Positions 1-6,515 are shown, numbered from the stretch's first letter. The stretch: 50,076 nt of DNA from an uncultured Lentisphaerota bacterium (GCA_946413265.1 CAMKJU010000022.1:1-50076); one strand, 5' to 3'. Numbers and translations are program-made. The notes: generated from the sequence alone by a model not told the origin.

Positions 1-1
1 C

Positions 2-166
2 GGCTGGCGTTGTTCCGAACGCACGCGGGCGATCTTCGAGGCCTGTACGGTCGGAGGGCGCAGCGCGGTGGAAGTTGCGCGGGAGTTTGGCGTCTCGTCC
101 GGCTTCGTGCGGATCGTCCGTCATCGGGGACTGGCCAAGGAGAGAAAAGCCGCGAAAAAGGTGTAA
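2..166 (+). CDS. C-terminal end of a helix-turn-helix / ECF sigma-factor-like protein (5' truncated)
   Basis: An open frame enters from the left edge and stops at TAA 164-166, giving the last 54 residues. The visible part reads as a helix-turn-helix: a helix with AIFEACTVGG, then SAVEVAREFGVSSGFVRIV, then a basic tail (KERKAAKKV). This spacing resembles region 4 of ECF sigma-70 factors, where VAREFGVS-type helices bind the -35 element. It could equally be a transposase or other HTH regulator, because the catalytic or region 2 part lies outside the window. The gene points toward the tRNA pair that follows. Confidence 0.5.
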   Translation, partial: GWRCSERTRAIFEACTVGGRSAVEVAREFGVSSGFVRIVRHRGLAKERKAAKKV

Positions 167-206
167 CGCTTTTACGCGGAATGCGTTTATGCTGATGTCG
201 TGATTT

Positions 207-228
207 GCGAGGCAGTTGCAAAACTTGG
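207..228 (+). repeat. Short dispersed repeat, copy 1 (GAGGCRGTTRCAAAAC)
   Basis: The core GAGGCAGTTGCAAAAC at 209-224 recurs as GAGGCGGTTGCAAAAC at 486-501 and, inverted with one change, within 556-580. It lies between the truncated HTH gene and the tRNA-Met. Copies this close together in non-coding DNA point to a small repeat family or a binding site. Confidence 0.55.
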
Positions 229-257
229 TACGGTTTTACAATGGTCTCATGTGAAAG

Positions 258-335
258 AGCGGGATTGACTGGAGTGGTTCCAGCGGCAGTCTCATAAGCT
301 GCAAGACGTCGGTTCGAATCCGACTCCCGCCACCA
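258..335 (+). tRNA. tRNA-Met (CAT anticodon), CCA encoded
   Basis: The T-arm is canonical (GTCGG, loop TTCGAAT, CCGAC), and the anticodon arm GCAGT-CTCATAA-GCTGC has CAT in the correct loop position. The acceptor stem GCGGGA pairs with TCCCGC, and CCA is encoded at 333-335. The D-stem is atypical: CTGG/CCAG pairs, but shifted by two positions, and pair 1-72 is A-C. A CAT anticodon could also belong to tRNA-Ile2 (lysidine) or initiator tRNA; three consecutive G-C pairs in the anticodon stem, the initiator hallmark, are absent. Confidence 0.78.
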
Positions 336-337
336 AT

Positions 338-412
338 TCGGATGTAGTTCAATGGTAGAGCACCGCACCGTTAATGCGGCCGTTGCTGGTTCGAGTCCAG
401 CCATCCGAGCCA
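338..412 (+). tRNA. tRNA-Asn (GTT anticodon), CCA encoded
   Basis: The cloverleaf is complete: acceptor TCGGATG/CATCCGA, anticodon arm CCGCA-CCGTTAA-TGCGG with GTT, T-arm CTGGT-TCGAGT-CCAG, discriminator G at 409 and encoded CCA at 410-412. It begins two nucleotides after the CCA of tRNA-Met, so the two are almost certainly co-transcribed. Together they could have served as an integration site for the accessory DNA to their right, but I see no duplicated tRNA end in the window. Confidence 0.95.
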
Positions 413-483
413 TTTCGTTGTCCCTGAGGTTGAATGTATATGTATTCGCCCCCGACTTGCGGTGATTGTAACACCTTTGACGT

Positions 484-580
484 GTGAGGCGGTTGCAAAA
501 CCTGACTTTCCCATCGCCGTCCACGGTTTGTGCTGGAACATCAGTTCAGAATGTTGGGGTTTTGTAACTGCCTCGCGTGT
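484..580. repeat. Inverted pair of the dispersed repeat (copies 2 and 3)
   Basis: GTGAGGCGGTTGCAAAACC starts at 484. Its inverted counterpart GGTTTTGTAACTGCCTCGCG lies at 558-577, enclosing about 55 bp. The layout resembles the ends of a miniature inverted-repeat element or a paired operator. The 413-842 stretch around it holds no credible gene: the open frames there cross the repeats and the tRNA and have no ribosome-binding context. Confidence 0.55.
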
Positions 581-610
581 ACATTTGGTCTGCATGTCAT
601 GTTCATGTGT

Positions 611-644
611 GTGCTTTAGAAGTTTTATAAAACATTTAAAGCAC
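611..644. promoter_or_regulatory. 34-bp palindrome upstream of a sigma-54 promoter
   Basis: GTGCTTTA at 611-618 and TAAAGCAC at 637-644 flank a perfect inner palindrome GTTTTATAAAAC (622-633). It lies about 200 bp upstream of the sigma-54 site at 843-859, the range used by enhancer-binding activators, so an activator-binding site is a reasonable inference. No long T-run follows, which argues against a plain terminator. Confidence 0.4.
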
Positions 645-842
645 TCAGGCCGGAGATGCTCGCAAGAGGTCTTGCGTCAGATAATCCCAAAAACCGATGT
701 GTATATTCTGGTATAAAGCCTATAAAATCGGATATGTTGTTGTAGGGCGGCGGTTGCACATTAAATATGGTTGGGTGTGAGATTAAGGCGGAATGGCAGG
801 ATTGCCAGGATTTTTTTGACGGTATTATTCCTTCGGGTTGGA

Positions 843-859
843 TTGGCACGGTTGTTGCT
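843..859 (+). promoter_or_regulatory. Sigma-54 (RpoN) promoter, near-perfect -24/-12
   Basis: TTGGCACG (843-850), four bases, then TTGCT (855-859) matches the RpoN consensus TGGCACG-N4-TTGCW. The GG (845-846) and GC (857-858) dinucleotides are 12 bp apart as required. The predicted start is about 12 nt after the GC, around 870, which is exactly where the tRNA-Trp-like sequence starts. The next protein gene begins at 978. Confidence 0.8.
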
Positions 860-870
860 CATGTTCTTTT

Positions 871-942
871 GTCGTCGCTGGTAGTTCGTGGGAACGACGG
901 TCTCCAAAACCGCCAGCGCCGGTTCGACTCCGGCCCTCGGCG
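871..942 (+). tRNA. tRNA-Trp-like sequence (CCA anticodon), possibly degenerate
   Basis: The right half is well formed: T-arm GCCGG-TTCGACT-CCGGC at 918-934, and an anticodon arm CGGT-CTCCAAA-ACCG with CCA in the tryptophan position. The left half is poor: the D-stem does not pair in the normal register, and the acceptor 871-877 versus 935-941 has two mismatches. No CCA end is encoded, unlike the two tRNAs at 258-412. It may be a decayed tRNA-Trp or a tRNA-shaped 5' leader of the 978 gene. Position 871 coincides with the predicted start of the sigma-54 promoter. Confidence 0.4.
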
Positions 943-977
943 ACGCTTGAAATTGAAAACGAAACAGGAGAATAGAC

Positions 978-1442
978 ATGAGAACAATGGTGACAATTGC
1001 GCGGGCCCTCAAGGAGAAGAACCGCGTGGCGGGGCGTCTCGCAAAGACGCGGGAGCTTGTCGGCGCGGAGAATTCGAAGGACAAGAGCGTACCTCGCGGT
1101 GTTGACGTGGCCGCGACGTATGATCTTGCGAAGATGCTTCGCAATCGGCTGATTGCGATCAAAAGCGCCATCGCAGAGGCGAACAAGCCCATCGTCTCGA
1201 AGATTATCGAGCTTGACGAGATCAAGTCGGAGATCGCCTTTCTGAACGGCCTGGACGTGAAGGAGGGCAAGTTCGTCACGACGAACTACGGCACGCGCAT
1301 CGAGTCGGACATTGACGCGATTATCCGCAAGCAGCAGGTCCTGGACGAGGTGACGGCGCTTCAGGCGCGCGCCGACCGCCTTCAGGACGAGCTTGACGAG
1401 TTCAACGCGGCCACGAAGGTCGAGATTGAACTGGACGACTGA
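978..1442 (+). CDS. Coiled-coil protein of unknown function, possibly DIP1984-like
   Basis: This 154-residue protein starts at ATG 978 after a good Shine-Dalgarno (CAGGAG). It is almost entirely helical and charged: LKEKNRVAGRLAKTREL near the N-terminus, a central stretch around residues 50-75 (LRNRLIAIKSAIAEANKPIV), and a C-terminal ALQARADRLQDELDEF coiled coil. There is no signal peptide and no membrane segment. The pattern of paired helices with a central N-P residue pair recalls the DIP1984/septicolysin family, but I cannot confirm that by eye. It is the first coding sequence after the sigma-54 promoter at 843-859 and so is likely RpoN-dependent. Confidence 0.65.
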   Translation: MRTMVTIARALKEKNRVAGRLAKTRELVGAENSKDKSVPRGVDVAATYDLAKMLRNRLIAIKSAIAEANKPIVSKIIELDEIKSEIAFLNGLDVKEGKFVTTNYGTRIESDIDAIIRKQQVLDEVTALQARADRLQDELDEFNAATKVEIELDD

Positions 1443-1623
1443 TTTGAAATCCGCGTTGCGGCCGTTGCACCTTAGGCGGCGCCTTCGGGCTCCGCTGATC
1501 GCTAATGATGTTGAGACCGAGCCCTGTTTCAAGGGTCTAAACCGTAAGGGTTAAGGGCTTAACTCGTAACACGCAAAAGGTAAAAAGTAAAACTTATCAT
1601 GCAGCGGCGCGGCGCAGGTTTCA

Positions 1624-1690
1624 CCCCGGGGCGGGGATGCAGGGTGGCAGTTTGGCCACCTCTAGCGCCCCGTCCCGGGGGCTTTTAACG
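1624..1690 (+). terminator. Branched GC-rich hairpin with T-run, probable intrinsic terminator
   Basis: An outer stem pairs CCCCGGGGCGGGG (1624-1636) with CCCCGTCCCGGGG (1668-1680), 12 of 13 Watson-Crick pairs plus one G-U. It encloses an inner GGTGGC/GCCACC hairpin and is followed by CTTTT. It lies about 180 bp after the 978-1442 gene. The branched form is larger than usual for a terminator, so a structured small RNA is possible. The rest of 1443-1725 shows no gene. Confidence 0.55.
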
Positions 1691-1725
1691 TATAGTAGAC
1701 TTTGCCGATTTCCCGTGGTTGTACT

Positions 1726-1742
1726 TTGGCATGGTTGTTGCT
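1726..1742 (+). promoter_or_regulatory. Second sigma-54 promoter, paralogous to 843-859
   Basis: TTGGCATG (1726-1733), GTTG, TTGCT (1738-1742), with GG at 1728-1729 and GC at 1740-1741, 12 bp apart. Similarity to the first promoter extends through the spacer and downstream (GGTTGTTGCTMATGTT), so promoter plus leader look duplicated. It is followed by a broken gene from 1771. Confidence 0.7.
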
Positions 1743-1770
1743 AATGTTTTGACGTCACTGATGGTTGCTT

Positions 1771-2136
1771 ATGGAAGCAGCTGTTGACGCGAACTCAAAG
1801 GAGAAACGGAAATGGCAGGAAGAAATATACTGATGCGCTTTCACGGAAGGTGCTGGTGGAAGAGGGAGTCCGACAAGTGTTTTAAGAAAATTTGGCACGG
1901 GAAGGTGCGCGCTAGATCGACCGCGCTCTGCAATCAGGCCCGGTTGCAGGATGACATAGCGGCCATAGATTTTCCGACGAGTAACGAAGTATGTGAAATC
2001 TGGAACTACTCGAAGTATGGCGACTAGTTGACACATCGGATATCAGAGAACATGAGGAGAGTAAGAATGTCAAAGACTGTCCATGGAACGAAGGCATCTA
2101 CGAACAATATTTGAAGGAAATCGAGGAGGAAACAAC
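1771..2136 (+). pseudogene. Decayed gene downstream of the second sigma-54 promoter
   Basis: Protein-like segments run in succession in different frames. One starts at ATG 1771 (MEAAVDANSKEKRKWQEEIY), continues after a shift as TDALSRKVLVEEGVRQVF, then passes through a frame containing LQDDIAAIDFPTSNEV. It ends in a frame reading DTSDIREHEES ... IYEQYLKEIEEE up to TGA 2138-2140, beside the next ATG. At least three frame changes are needed, so it cannot make one product. The original function is not recognisable. Its tight abutment to the XRE gene suggests an old two-gene unit such as a toxin-antitoxin pair, but the sequence does not resemble HigB or RelE. Confidence 0.35.
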
Positions 2137-2454
2137 ATGAGTGGACATCGCAACTTCAAAGAACTAGTGGCGAAGATGTCGCCAGAACGCCGAGCGCGTA
2201 TACAAGCCGAGGCGGACGAACTTCATCGCGAATACGTTCTTTCGCAGATTCGCCAGCAGGTCGGTTTTACGCAGGCAGATGTTGCCGAACGCTTGGGTGT
2301 AAGCCAGCCTACGTACGCGGAATGTGAACGTGGCAACAACATGCGCATTGGGACGTTGCAGAAGATCGTCGCGGCGCCCTACCGGTGCGGTCGCGCGGGA
2401 CGCGTGACCCTACCGGTGTGGCCGTGTGGGGCAGAGGCCGACACGGGGGGCTAG
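2137..2454 (+). CDS. XRE-family HTH regulator with replaced C-terminus
   Basis: The gene starts at ATG 2137 after a strong GAGGAGGAAAC ribosome-binding site. Residues 1-35 form a charged helix (SPERRARIQAEADELHREY). Residues 37-80 are a clear XRE helix-turn-helix (FTQADVAERLGVSQPTYAECERG), the architecture of HigA-type antitoxins. After residue 79 (LQKIVAA) the usual C-terminus of this family stops, and 26 residues of arginine/glycine/proline-rich sequence follow, encoded by DNA with a duplicated CCCTACCGGTG (2377-2387 and 2408-2418). I read this as truncation by inserted or rearranged DNA. The HTH itself is intact and may still bind DNA. Confidence 0.65.
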   Translation: MSGHRNFKELVAKMSPERRARIQAEADELHREYVLSQIRQQVGFTQADVAERLGVSQPTYAECERGNNMRIGTLQKIVAAPYRCGRAGRVTLPVWPCGAEADTGG

Positions 2455-2657
2455 CGCACGTGGCTAGTCGCGAAGGGGCGGTTGAGACGGGCGGCGGCTT
2501 GGGCGAATTCGACTGGCGTCAGTTTGAGAAGTCGGGCGGTGGAGCGGACGAGCTTGGCGGGGATGTCGCCTCCGCCGCAGGCGCGGCGCATGTCGTCGAG
2601 GGCCTGCCTGACGACGGGCATATCTAATTTCTTGGTGGCAAGGAGTTGTGCTTTCAT
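2451..2657 (-). CDS. Small hypothetical protein (68 aa)
   Basis: Reads from ATG 2657 to a stop at 2451 on the minus strand, beginning MKAQLLATKKLDMPVVRQAL and continuing DDMRRACGGGDIPAKLVRST. Its ATG overlaps the TGA of the upstream fragment (2654-2926) by four bases in the ATGA pattern, so the two were once translationally coupled. The family is not recognised. Composition is protein-like rather than the arginine-rich sequence typical of shadow frames in this region. Confidence 0.45.
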   Translation of the reverse strand: MKAQLLATKKLDMPVVRQALDDMRRACGGGDIPAKLVRSTARLLKLTPVEFAQAAARLNRPFATSHVR

Positions 2658-2926
2658 GGTTTGCTTGGGTGTGGTTTGGTGCGGGCGGGGAGGTTTTCCC
2701 ATCCAGGTTTGCGGTAGTCGCCGCGATGCGTGCGTTCGTCTTGCAGCTGGCGGCGGAGCGAGTTTTTCGAGCGGCGGTGCGCCGCCCAGTTCAAGTCGGT
2801 TTGCGAAGGTGAAACCGACACAACGGCCTCGTGGATGAGCTTGGCCGCCAGCGCCGACGGCGTGACGCCCAACGAGCGCGCAAGGGCGCGGAAGCGCGCC
2901 GCGCATCTACCTGCCCTTGATTTAAT
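2654..2926 (-). pseudogene. Fragment of a ribbon-helix-helix-like protein
   Basis: The frame is open from 2926 to TGA 2654 and reads RFRALARSLGVTPSALAAK, then LIHEAVVSV, followed by a basic tail (NSLRRQLQDERTHRGDYRKP). The first part matches the helix pattern of ribbon-helix-helix DNA-binding domains. No ATG, GTG or TTG precedes it in frame before the stop at 2927-2929, so the 5' end is missing. With the 68-residue gene it looks like the tail of a mobile element or plasmid-type operon that broke the XRE gene. Confidence 0.4.
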
Positions 2927-2937
2927 TCAAATTAGCA

Positions 2938-2966
2938 TTCCACGCGGGGCGTGGAAATGGTATAAT
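2938..2966 (+). promoter_or_regulatory. Restriction-gene promoter with palindromic operator
   Basis: An extended -10, TGG-TATAAT (TATAAT 2961-2966), lies six bases before ATG 2973. Just upstream, covering the spacer and -35, is a perfect inverted repeat TTCCACGC-GGG-GCGTGGAA (2938-2956). A repressor bound there would block RNA polymerase. The transcript would begin at or next to the ATG. Confidence 0.65.
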
Positions 2967-2972
2967 TCAGGC

Positions 2973-3647
2973 ATGTCTTTCCCATACACAGAAGTACAGC
3001 TTTGCAAGAAAGTTGCGAACGCCGCCGCGTTTTACTGGAAAACACGGCGGCAACAGGCCGCTTCGCAGAAGAAGCGAGGCGTCAAAGATGCTGGATCTCG
3101 TGGTCAGGTGACGGGCGGGAGGCACCTTGATGGGTTTGCGAGGCTTATTCAGGAAGTCTGCATCAAGGCCGGATTCACGAAGGCGGAGGTGTTTTTCGAC
3201 AGGGCTGTTCCAGTTCCGGGATATTACCGGCCGCAGAAGAATTGGGATGTCGTTGTTATGCGGGATGGAAGGCTGGTTGCCGCGATTGAACTGAAGTCGC
3301 AGAGCGGCAGCTTCGGCAATAACTTCAACAACAGGACAGAAGAAGTCCTCGGCGTGTCACGTGATTTTTGGGTGGCCTATCGTGAGCGCGTGTTCGGCGT
3401 GACGGAAGCGCCGTGGCTCGGCTATCTTTTCTTCCTTGAGGAGTCACCGTCGTCTGAACGTACCGTTGCGTTGGCGGACAGTCCATTGCAGCCTCTTCCG
3501 GTGTTTCAGGGTACGAGTTACCTTCGGAGATACGAGATTCTCTGCGAACGACTCGTGTTGGAACGCGACTACACGGCGACCGCGCTTCTCGTGTCCGATA
3601 GCAAGACCGCGTCCGTACGCGACGGGGGCGAGTCGGTGGGTGCCTGA
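2973..3647 (+). pseudogene. PaeR7I/XhoI-type restriction endonuclease, frameshifted near the 3' end
   Basis: The first ~215 residues are a complete XhoI/PaeR7I-family nuclease: NWDVVVMRDGRLVAAIELKS carries the PD-(D/E)XK-like D...ELK core, followed by SGSFGNNFNNRTEE, DFWVAYRE and ATALLVSDSKTASV, all typical of the family. Family members cleave CTCGAG. The frame ends early at TGA 3645-3647 after SVRDGGESVGA. In the -1 frame from about 3641 the sequence continues LKFFKSLYSYLSTRS to a TGA at 3689-3691 that overlaps the methylase ATG. A one-base loss, perhaps in the GGGGG run at 3623-3627, would explain this. Only the last ~15-20 residues are altered, so activity may survive. Confidence 0.8.
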
Positions 3648-3687
3648 AGTTCTTCAAGTCCCTTTACTCGTATTTGTCCACAAGGTC

Positions 3688-5343
3688 ATGAGCGCACGCA
3701 CTCCAGTTCCGGAACATCGGATGACCGGCGCGGTGTTCACGCGCCCTGAGGTGGTCTCCTACATGATGCGCGAAGTCATGCGTGCCGGACGTTTCGGCAA
3801 ATGGAGAGGGTTGCGCGTTTTGGAGCCGAGTTGCGGAGATGGCGCCTTTGTCCTACCGATTGTGGATGCATTGATTGCGGAGAGCCCAGATTGGGAAGAC
3901 GATGCGCTGGGTGGTTTTCTCCTTGCATTTGACGTGTCCGAGAAAAGCATCTCGCACGTGAAGCGTATGGTTGATGCGAGACTTGAGGCGGCAGGATGTC
4001 CACGAGATAGTGCGAAACAGCTGCTTTCTCGTTGGTTCCGGTGTGAGGATTTCCTTCTCCACGACTTCAAGGAGAAGTTTGATGTGGTGATTGGCAACCC
4101 GCCCTACATCCGTTTCGACAACATAGCTCCGGCGAAACAACGGGCGTACAAGACCCGGTACGACACGTTCTCCGAAAGGTGCGACATCTATGTCCCTTTC
4201 TTTGAACGTTCGCTGTCATTACTGTCGCCGCGTGGCGTTTTTTCATTCATCTGTACGAACAGGTTTGTGCGTAGCAGTTATGGTAGGCGACTGCGGAGAT
4301 TGATCAGTGACTCTTTCCATGTTGCACTCTACCTGAACATGGAGCATACTCAGCCATTTGAGACAGAGGTGTCCGCCTATCCGGCGATCTACGTGATCGA
4401 CAGGCGCGTCGGGAACGGAACGTACTCCGGCGAGGTAACGTCGCTGGAGGACGATGCACTGCGGCATTACAGGACGGGGGTAGCGGGATCGCGGCTCAGC
4501 AGGTTCGCCAAATGGTATGGCGGCGAAGACGCCTGGGTTACGACCGATTCCGCTGAAAGGGACAGGTTCGAGTCCATAGTCAGTTCCTTCCCGACGATTG
4601 AGCAGTCCGGGGCCGGAACGCAGGTTGGCATTGGCGTTGCGTCGGGGGCGGATGAAATCTATGTGGATCCACAGCGTAATGCGGAAATAGAAGATTCATG
4701 TCTGCTTCCGCTCGTCGCGTCTGAGGACATTCAGAGCGGTAGCATTGAATGGAACTGCCGCTATATGCTCAATCCGTACGATCAGCATGATGACAGGCAG
4801 ATGTTGGACCTGTCAATGTTCCCGAAGGTGGGCGCGTATCTGGAGAAGCATGCAGGTAGGCTGAAGGCTCGTTACTGCGCGAAGAAGCATCCCGACTCGT
4901 GGTACAGAACGCTTGACAGAATTAGCTATAGAGTCCTAAGGGCAGCGAAGATCCTGTTGCCAGACATCCAGCGCGGCGGAAATGTCGCTCTTGATGAGCG
5001 CGGCGAATACTATCCTCACCATAACGTGTACTGGATCACGTCCGACACGTGGAACATGCGGGCGCTTTGCGTGCTGATGCGAAGTTCATTCGTGACAGAC
5101 CAGATTCGGCGTGTGTCGGTTCAGATGCGTGGGGGCAGCATCCGTTATCAGGCGCAGAACCTGCGGCATGTCCACATTCCCGCGTGGAGCAGTCTTGACG
5201 AGGCCGATGTGACGTCCTTGGCCGGACTTTACGAGGAGACGGATGTGGCGAAGGTGGATCGCTTAGTTGAAAGTTTGCTGGCGAAGGTCGTGGATCGACA
5301 GCCGAAAAAACTCGTTGTGCAGGAATTCGACTTTGCTGTATGA
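3688..5343 (+). CDS. N6-adenine DNA methyltransferase of the PaeR7I/XhoI-type R-M system
   Basis: 551 residues from ATG 3688, chosen because this ATG overlaps the original nuclease stop (ATGA). Motif I, LEPSCGDGAF (near residue 45), binds S-adenosylmethionine, and the catalytic motif IV NPPY is at 137-140, preceded by DVVIG. The order I then IV and the large C-terminal target-recognition region fit gamma-class N6-adenine methylases. It would protect the host at the site cut by the adjacent nuclease, predicted from the family to be CTCGAG with adenine methylation. The reading frame is intact although the partner gene is shifted, a safe state for the cell. Codon usage is less GC-biased than in the housekeeping genes, consistent with transfer. 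Confidence 0.9.
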   Translation: MSARTPVPEHRMTGAVFTRPEVVSYMMREVMRAGRFGKWRGLRVLEPSCGDGAFVLPIVDALIAESPDWEDDALGGFLLAFDVSEKSISHVKRMVDARLEAAGCPRDSAKQLLSRWFRCEDFLLHDFKEKFDVVIGNPPYIRFDNIAPAKQRAYKTRYDTFSERCDIYVPFFERSLSLLSPRGVFSFICTNRFVRSSYGRRLRRLISDSFHVALYLNMEHTQPFETEVSAYPAIYVIDRRVGNGTYSGEVTSLEDDALRHYRTGVAGSRLSRFAKWYGGEDAWVTTDSAERDRFESIVSSFPTIEQSGAGTQVGIGVASGADEIYVDPQRNAEIEDSCLLPLVASEDIQSGSIEWNCRYMLNPYDQHDDRQMLDLSMFPKVGAYLEKHAGRLKARYCAKKHPDSWYRTLDRISYRVLRAAKILLPDIQRGGNVALDERGEYYPHHNVYWITSDTWNMRALCVLMRSSFVTDQIRRVSVQMRGGSIRYQAQNLRHVHIPAWSSLDEADVTSLAGLYEETDVAKVDRLVESLLAKVVDRQPKKLVVQEFDFAV

Positions 5344-5480
5344 CGAAACATGCGATAGAGAAACTGCTGCAGGATGCCGAGAAGTACTAACGGACTTTTC
5401 CGAGTCCGGATCTGTCAGAGTTCCTGAAGACGGCAGAGGGGGCGAACAACCTAGAAGCCACGGCAACGGCGGGATGTCCG
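5340..5480 (+). pseudogene. Remnant of a third gene in the R-M operon
   Basis: An ATG at 5340 overlaps the methylase TGA (ATGA) and encodes MTKHAIEKLLQDAEKY before TAA 5388-5390. In a neighbouring frame the sequence then reads PDLSEFLKTAEGANNLEATA and runs into the 3' end of the opposite-strand hydrolase gene. The coupling and protein-like text suggest a former downstream gene now broken and cut short. Function unknown. Confidence 0.4.
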
Positions 5481-5483
5481 TTT

Positions 5484-6278
5484 TCAACGCCGGACATCCC
5501 GGATGCGCTTTTCGATGTGATGCCAGAAGCGTTCGGCGATCAGCTCCATGCCGAGGTCGCCGGGATGGTTGAAGCGGCCGTGCGTGTCCTTGCGCGCACG
5601 TATATCCTCCATGTTCACGAACACGTCGCCGTGCTTCTTCGCCACGGCTTTTTTCTCGGCGTCAAGTTTCGGACGGATGTAGAAGCCCTGTGAAATGAGG
5701 ACGAGCGCCTGCCCCTCGGGGTCGAGGTAGGTGCGGAACGCGTCGAGCGCCTCGCCGAACGTGCGCGCGGGGGCGGGCGACATCGTGTCGGCGTTGTAGG
5801 TCTTCGGCACGTTTGCGCCAAAGAAGAACACGATCACGTCGGGCTTGAACTCGCGTGCCCACTTGAAATTGCGTTCGCACGACCAGTCCTTCTTGAAGAA
5901 AACCCGCTCGAAGGTGTTGGCCACCTGGAGGAGACAGCACTGCGCGTCTGGGCGCACGGCGGCGATCTTCTTCTGCAGAAGGTGGACGTAGTCCTTGTCG
6001 CGCGCACTCGCGGCCATGCCCCAGTTGTTCGACCAGCCGATCTGCGGACGCGGACCGTGCAGCGTGATCGAGTTGCCCACGAAGAGGACGCGCGGTCCTT
6101 TCTTCGCGGGGTCGAAAGCCTTCTGGTCCTCCGCGTTCTGCCCGATGGCGGGCACGGGGTTGGCCTGGAGATCATCGGATTGTGCATTCGTGGCCGGGAC
6201 CGCGTGTGCGCAGAAAGCGGCGGACGTGCCCAGGGCGAGCACGAAGCGGCGCAGTAAGATAAGAGGGGTGTTTTTCAT
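5484..6278 (-). CDS. Exported SGNH/GDSL-family hydrolase
   Basis: 264 residues from ATG 6278. The N-terminus MKNTPLILLRRFVLALGTSAA with a following AHA site is a Sec signal peptide, so the enzyme acts outside the cytoplasm. Block I of the SGNH fold is VLFVGNSIT (catalytic Ser in GNS) near residue 70. FFFGAN is the block III Asn region, and HPGDLGMELIAERFW near the end carries the catalytic His region. Such enzymes are esterases or deacetylases acting on glycans or lipids; the substrate cannot be read here. TATACT lies seven bases upstream of the ATG, so the mRNA should be leaderless. It is divergent from the ribosomal operon. Confidence 0.8.
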   Translation of the reverse strand: MKNTPLILLRRFVLALGTSAAFCAHAVPATNAQSDDLQANPVPAIGQNAEDQKAFDPAKKGPRVLFVGNSITLHGPRPQIGWSNNWGMAASARDKDYVHLLQKKIAAVRPDAQCCLLQVANTFERVFFKKDWSCERNFKWAREFKPDVIVFFFGANVPKTYNADTMSPAPARTFGEALDAFRTYLDPEGQALVLISQGFYIRPKLDAEKKAVAKKHGDVFVNMEDIRARKDTHGRFNHPGDLGMELIAERFWHHIEKRIRDVRR

Positions 6279-6285
6279 GGCGGCA

Positions 6286-6293
6286 AGTATATC
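6286..6293 (-). promoter_or_regulatory. Leaderless-type promoter of the SGNH hydrolase
   Basis: On the minus strand TATACT (plus-strand 6286-6291) follows a TGA, giving an extended -10. Only seven bases separate it from the ATG at 6278, leaving no room for a ribosome-binding site. Confidence 0.6.
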
Positions 6294-6450
6294 ATATTTC
6301 CGCCGTGCCATCAATTCCCGAGAGGAGTTCAACCATTCGCATCTTACGTGGGCAGAAACTGAGATTACGGTGCAAGGCATGGTAAAAAGTGATATTTCTG
6401 GCGGAAAACATGGCCAACTGCGCGCATTCGCAAATTTGTAATTTTCCCCC

Positions 6451-6479
6451 TTGTGGTAGCGCGTCATTTTTGATATACT
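6451..6479 (+). promoter_or_regulatory. Promoter of the alpha ribosomal-protein operon
   Basis: TTGTGG (6451-6456), a 17-bp spacer, TATACT (6474-6479) with TG one base upstream. The preceding CCCCC and the T-run in the spacer are shared with the fusA promoter at 44359-44387. The leader to rpmJ is about 30 nt. Confidence 0.75.
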
Positions 6480-6515
6480 TATCCGCTGTTCGACCATAAA
6501 AAGAAGAGTTAACCA

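Noticed and set aside
371..595. 74-codon minus-strand frame overlapping tRNA-Asn
   Set aside because: Its C-terminal LGWLDSNQQRPH text is antisense tRNA, a common annotation artefact.
462..716. 84-codon frame across the repeat region
   Set aside because: Crosses both inverted repeat copies, has no ribosome-binding site and shows no protein-like pattern.
1883..1905. Third sigma-54 site (TTTGGCACG... at about 1891)
   Set aside because: The GG to GC distance is 13 instead of 12 bases, and the -12 box lacks TTGC.
1812..2027. 71-codon frame taken as a complete gene
   Set aside because: Better explained as one segment of a decayed gene whose text continues in other frames on both sides.
1771..2454. 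HigBA-type toxin-antitoxin pair
   Set aside because: The XRE partner fits, but the upstream fragments do not show RelE/HigB motifs and are frameshifted.
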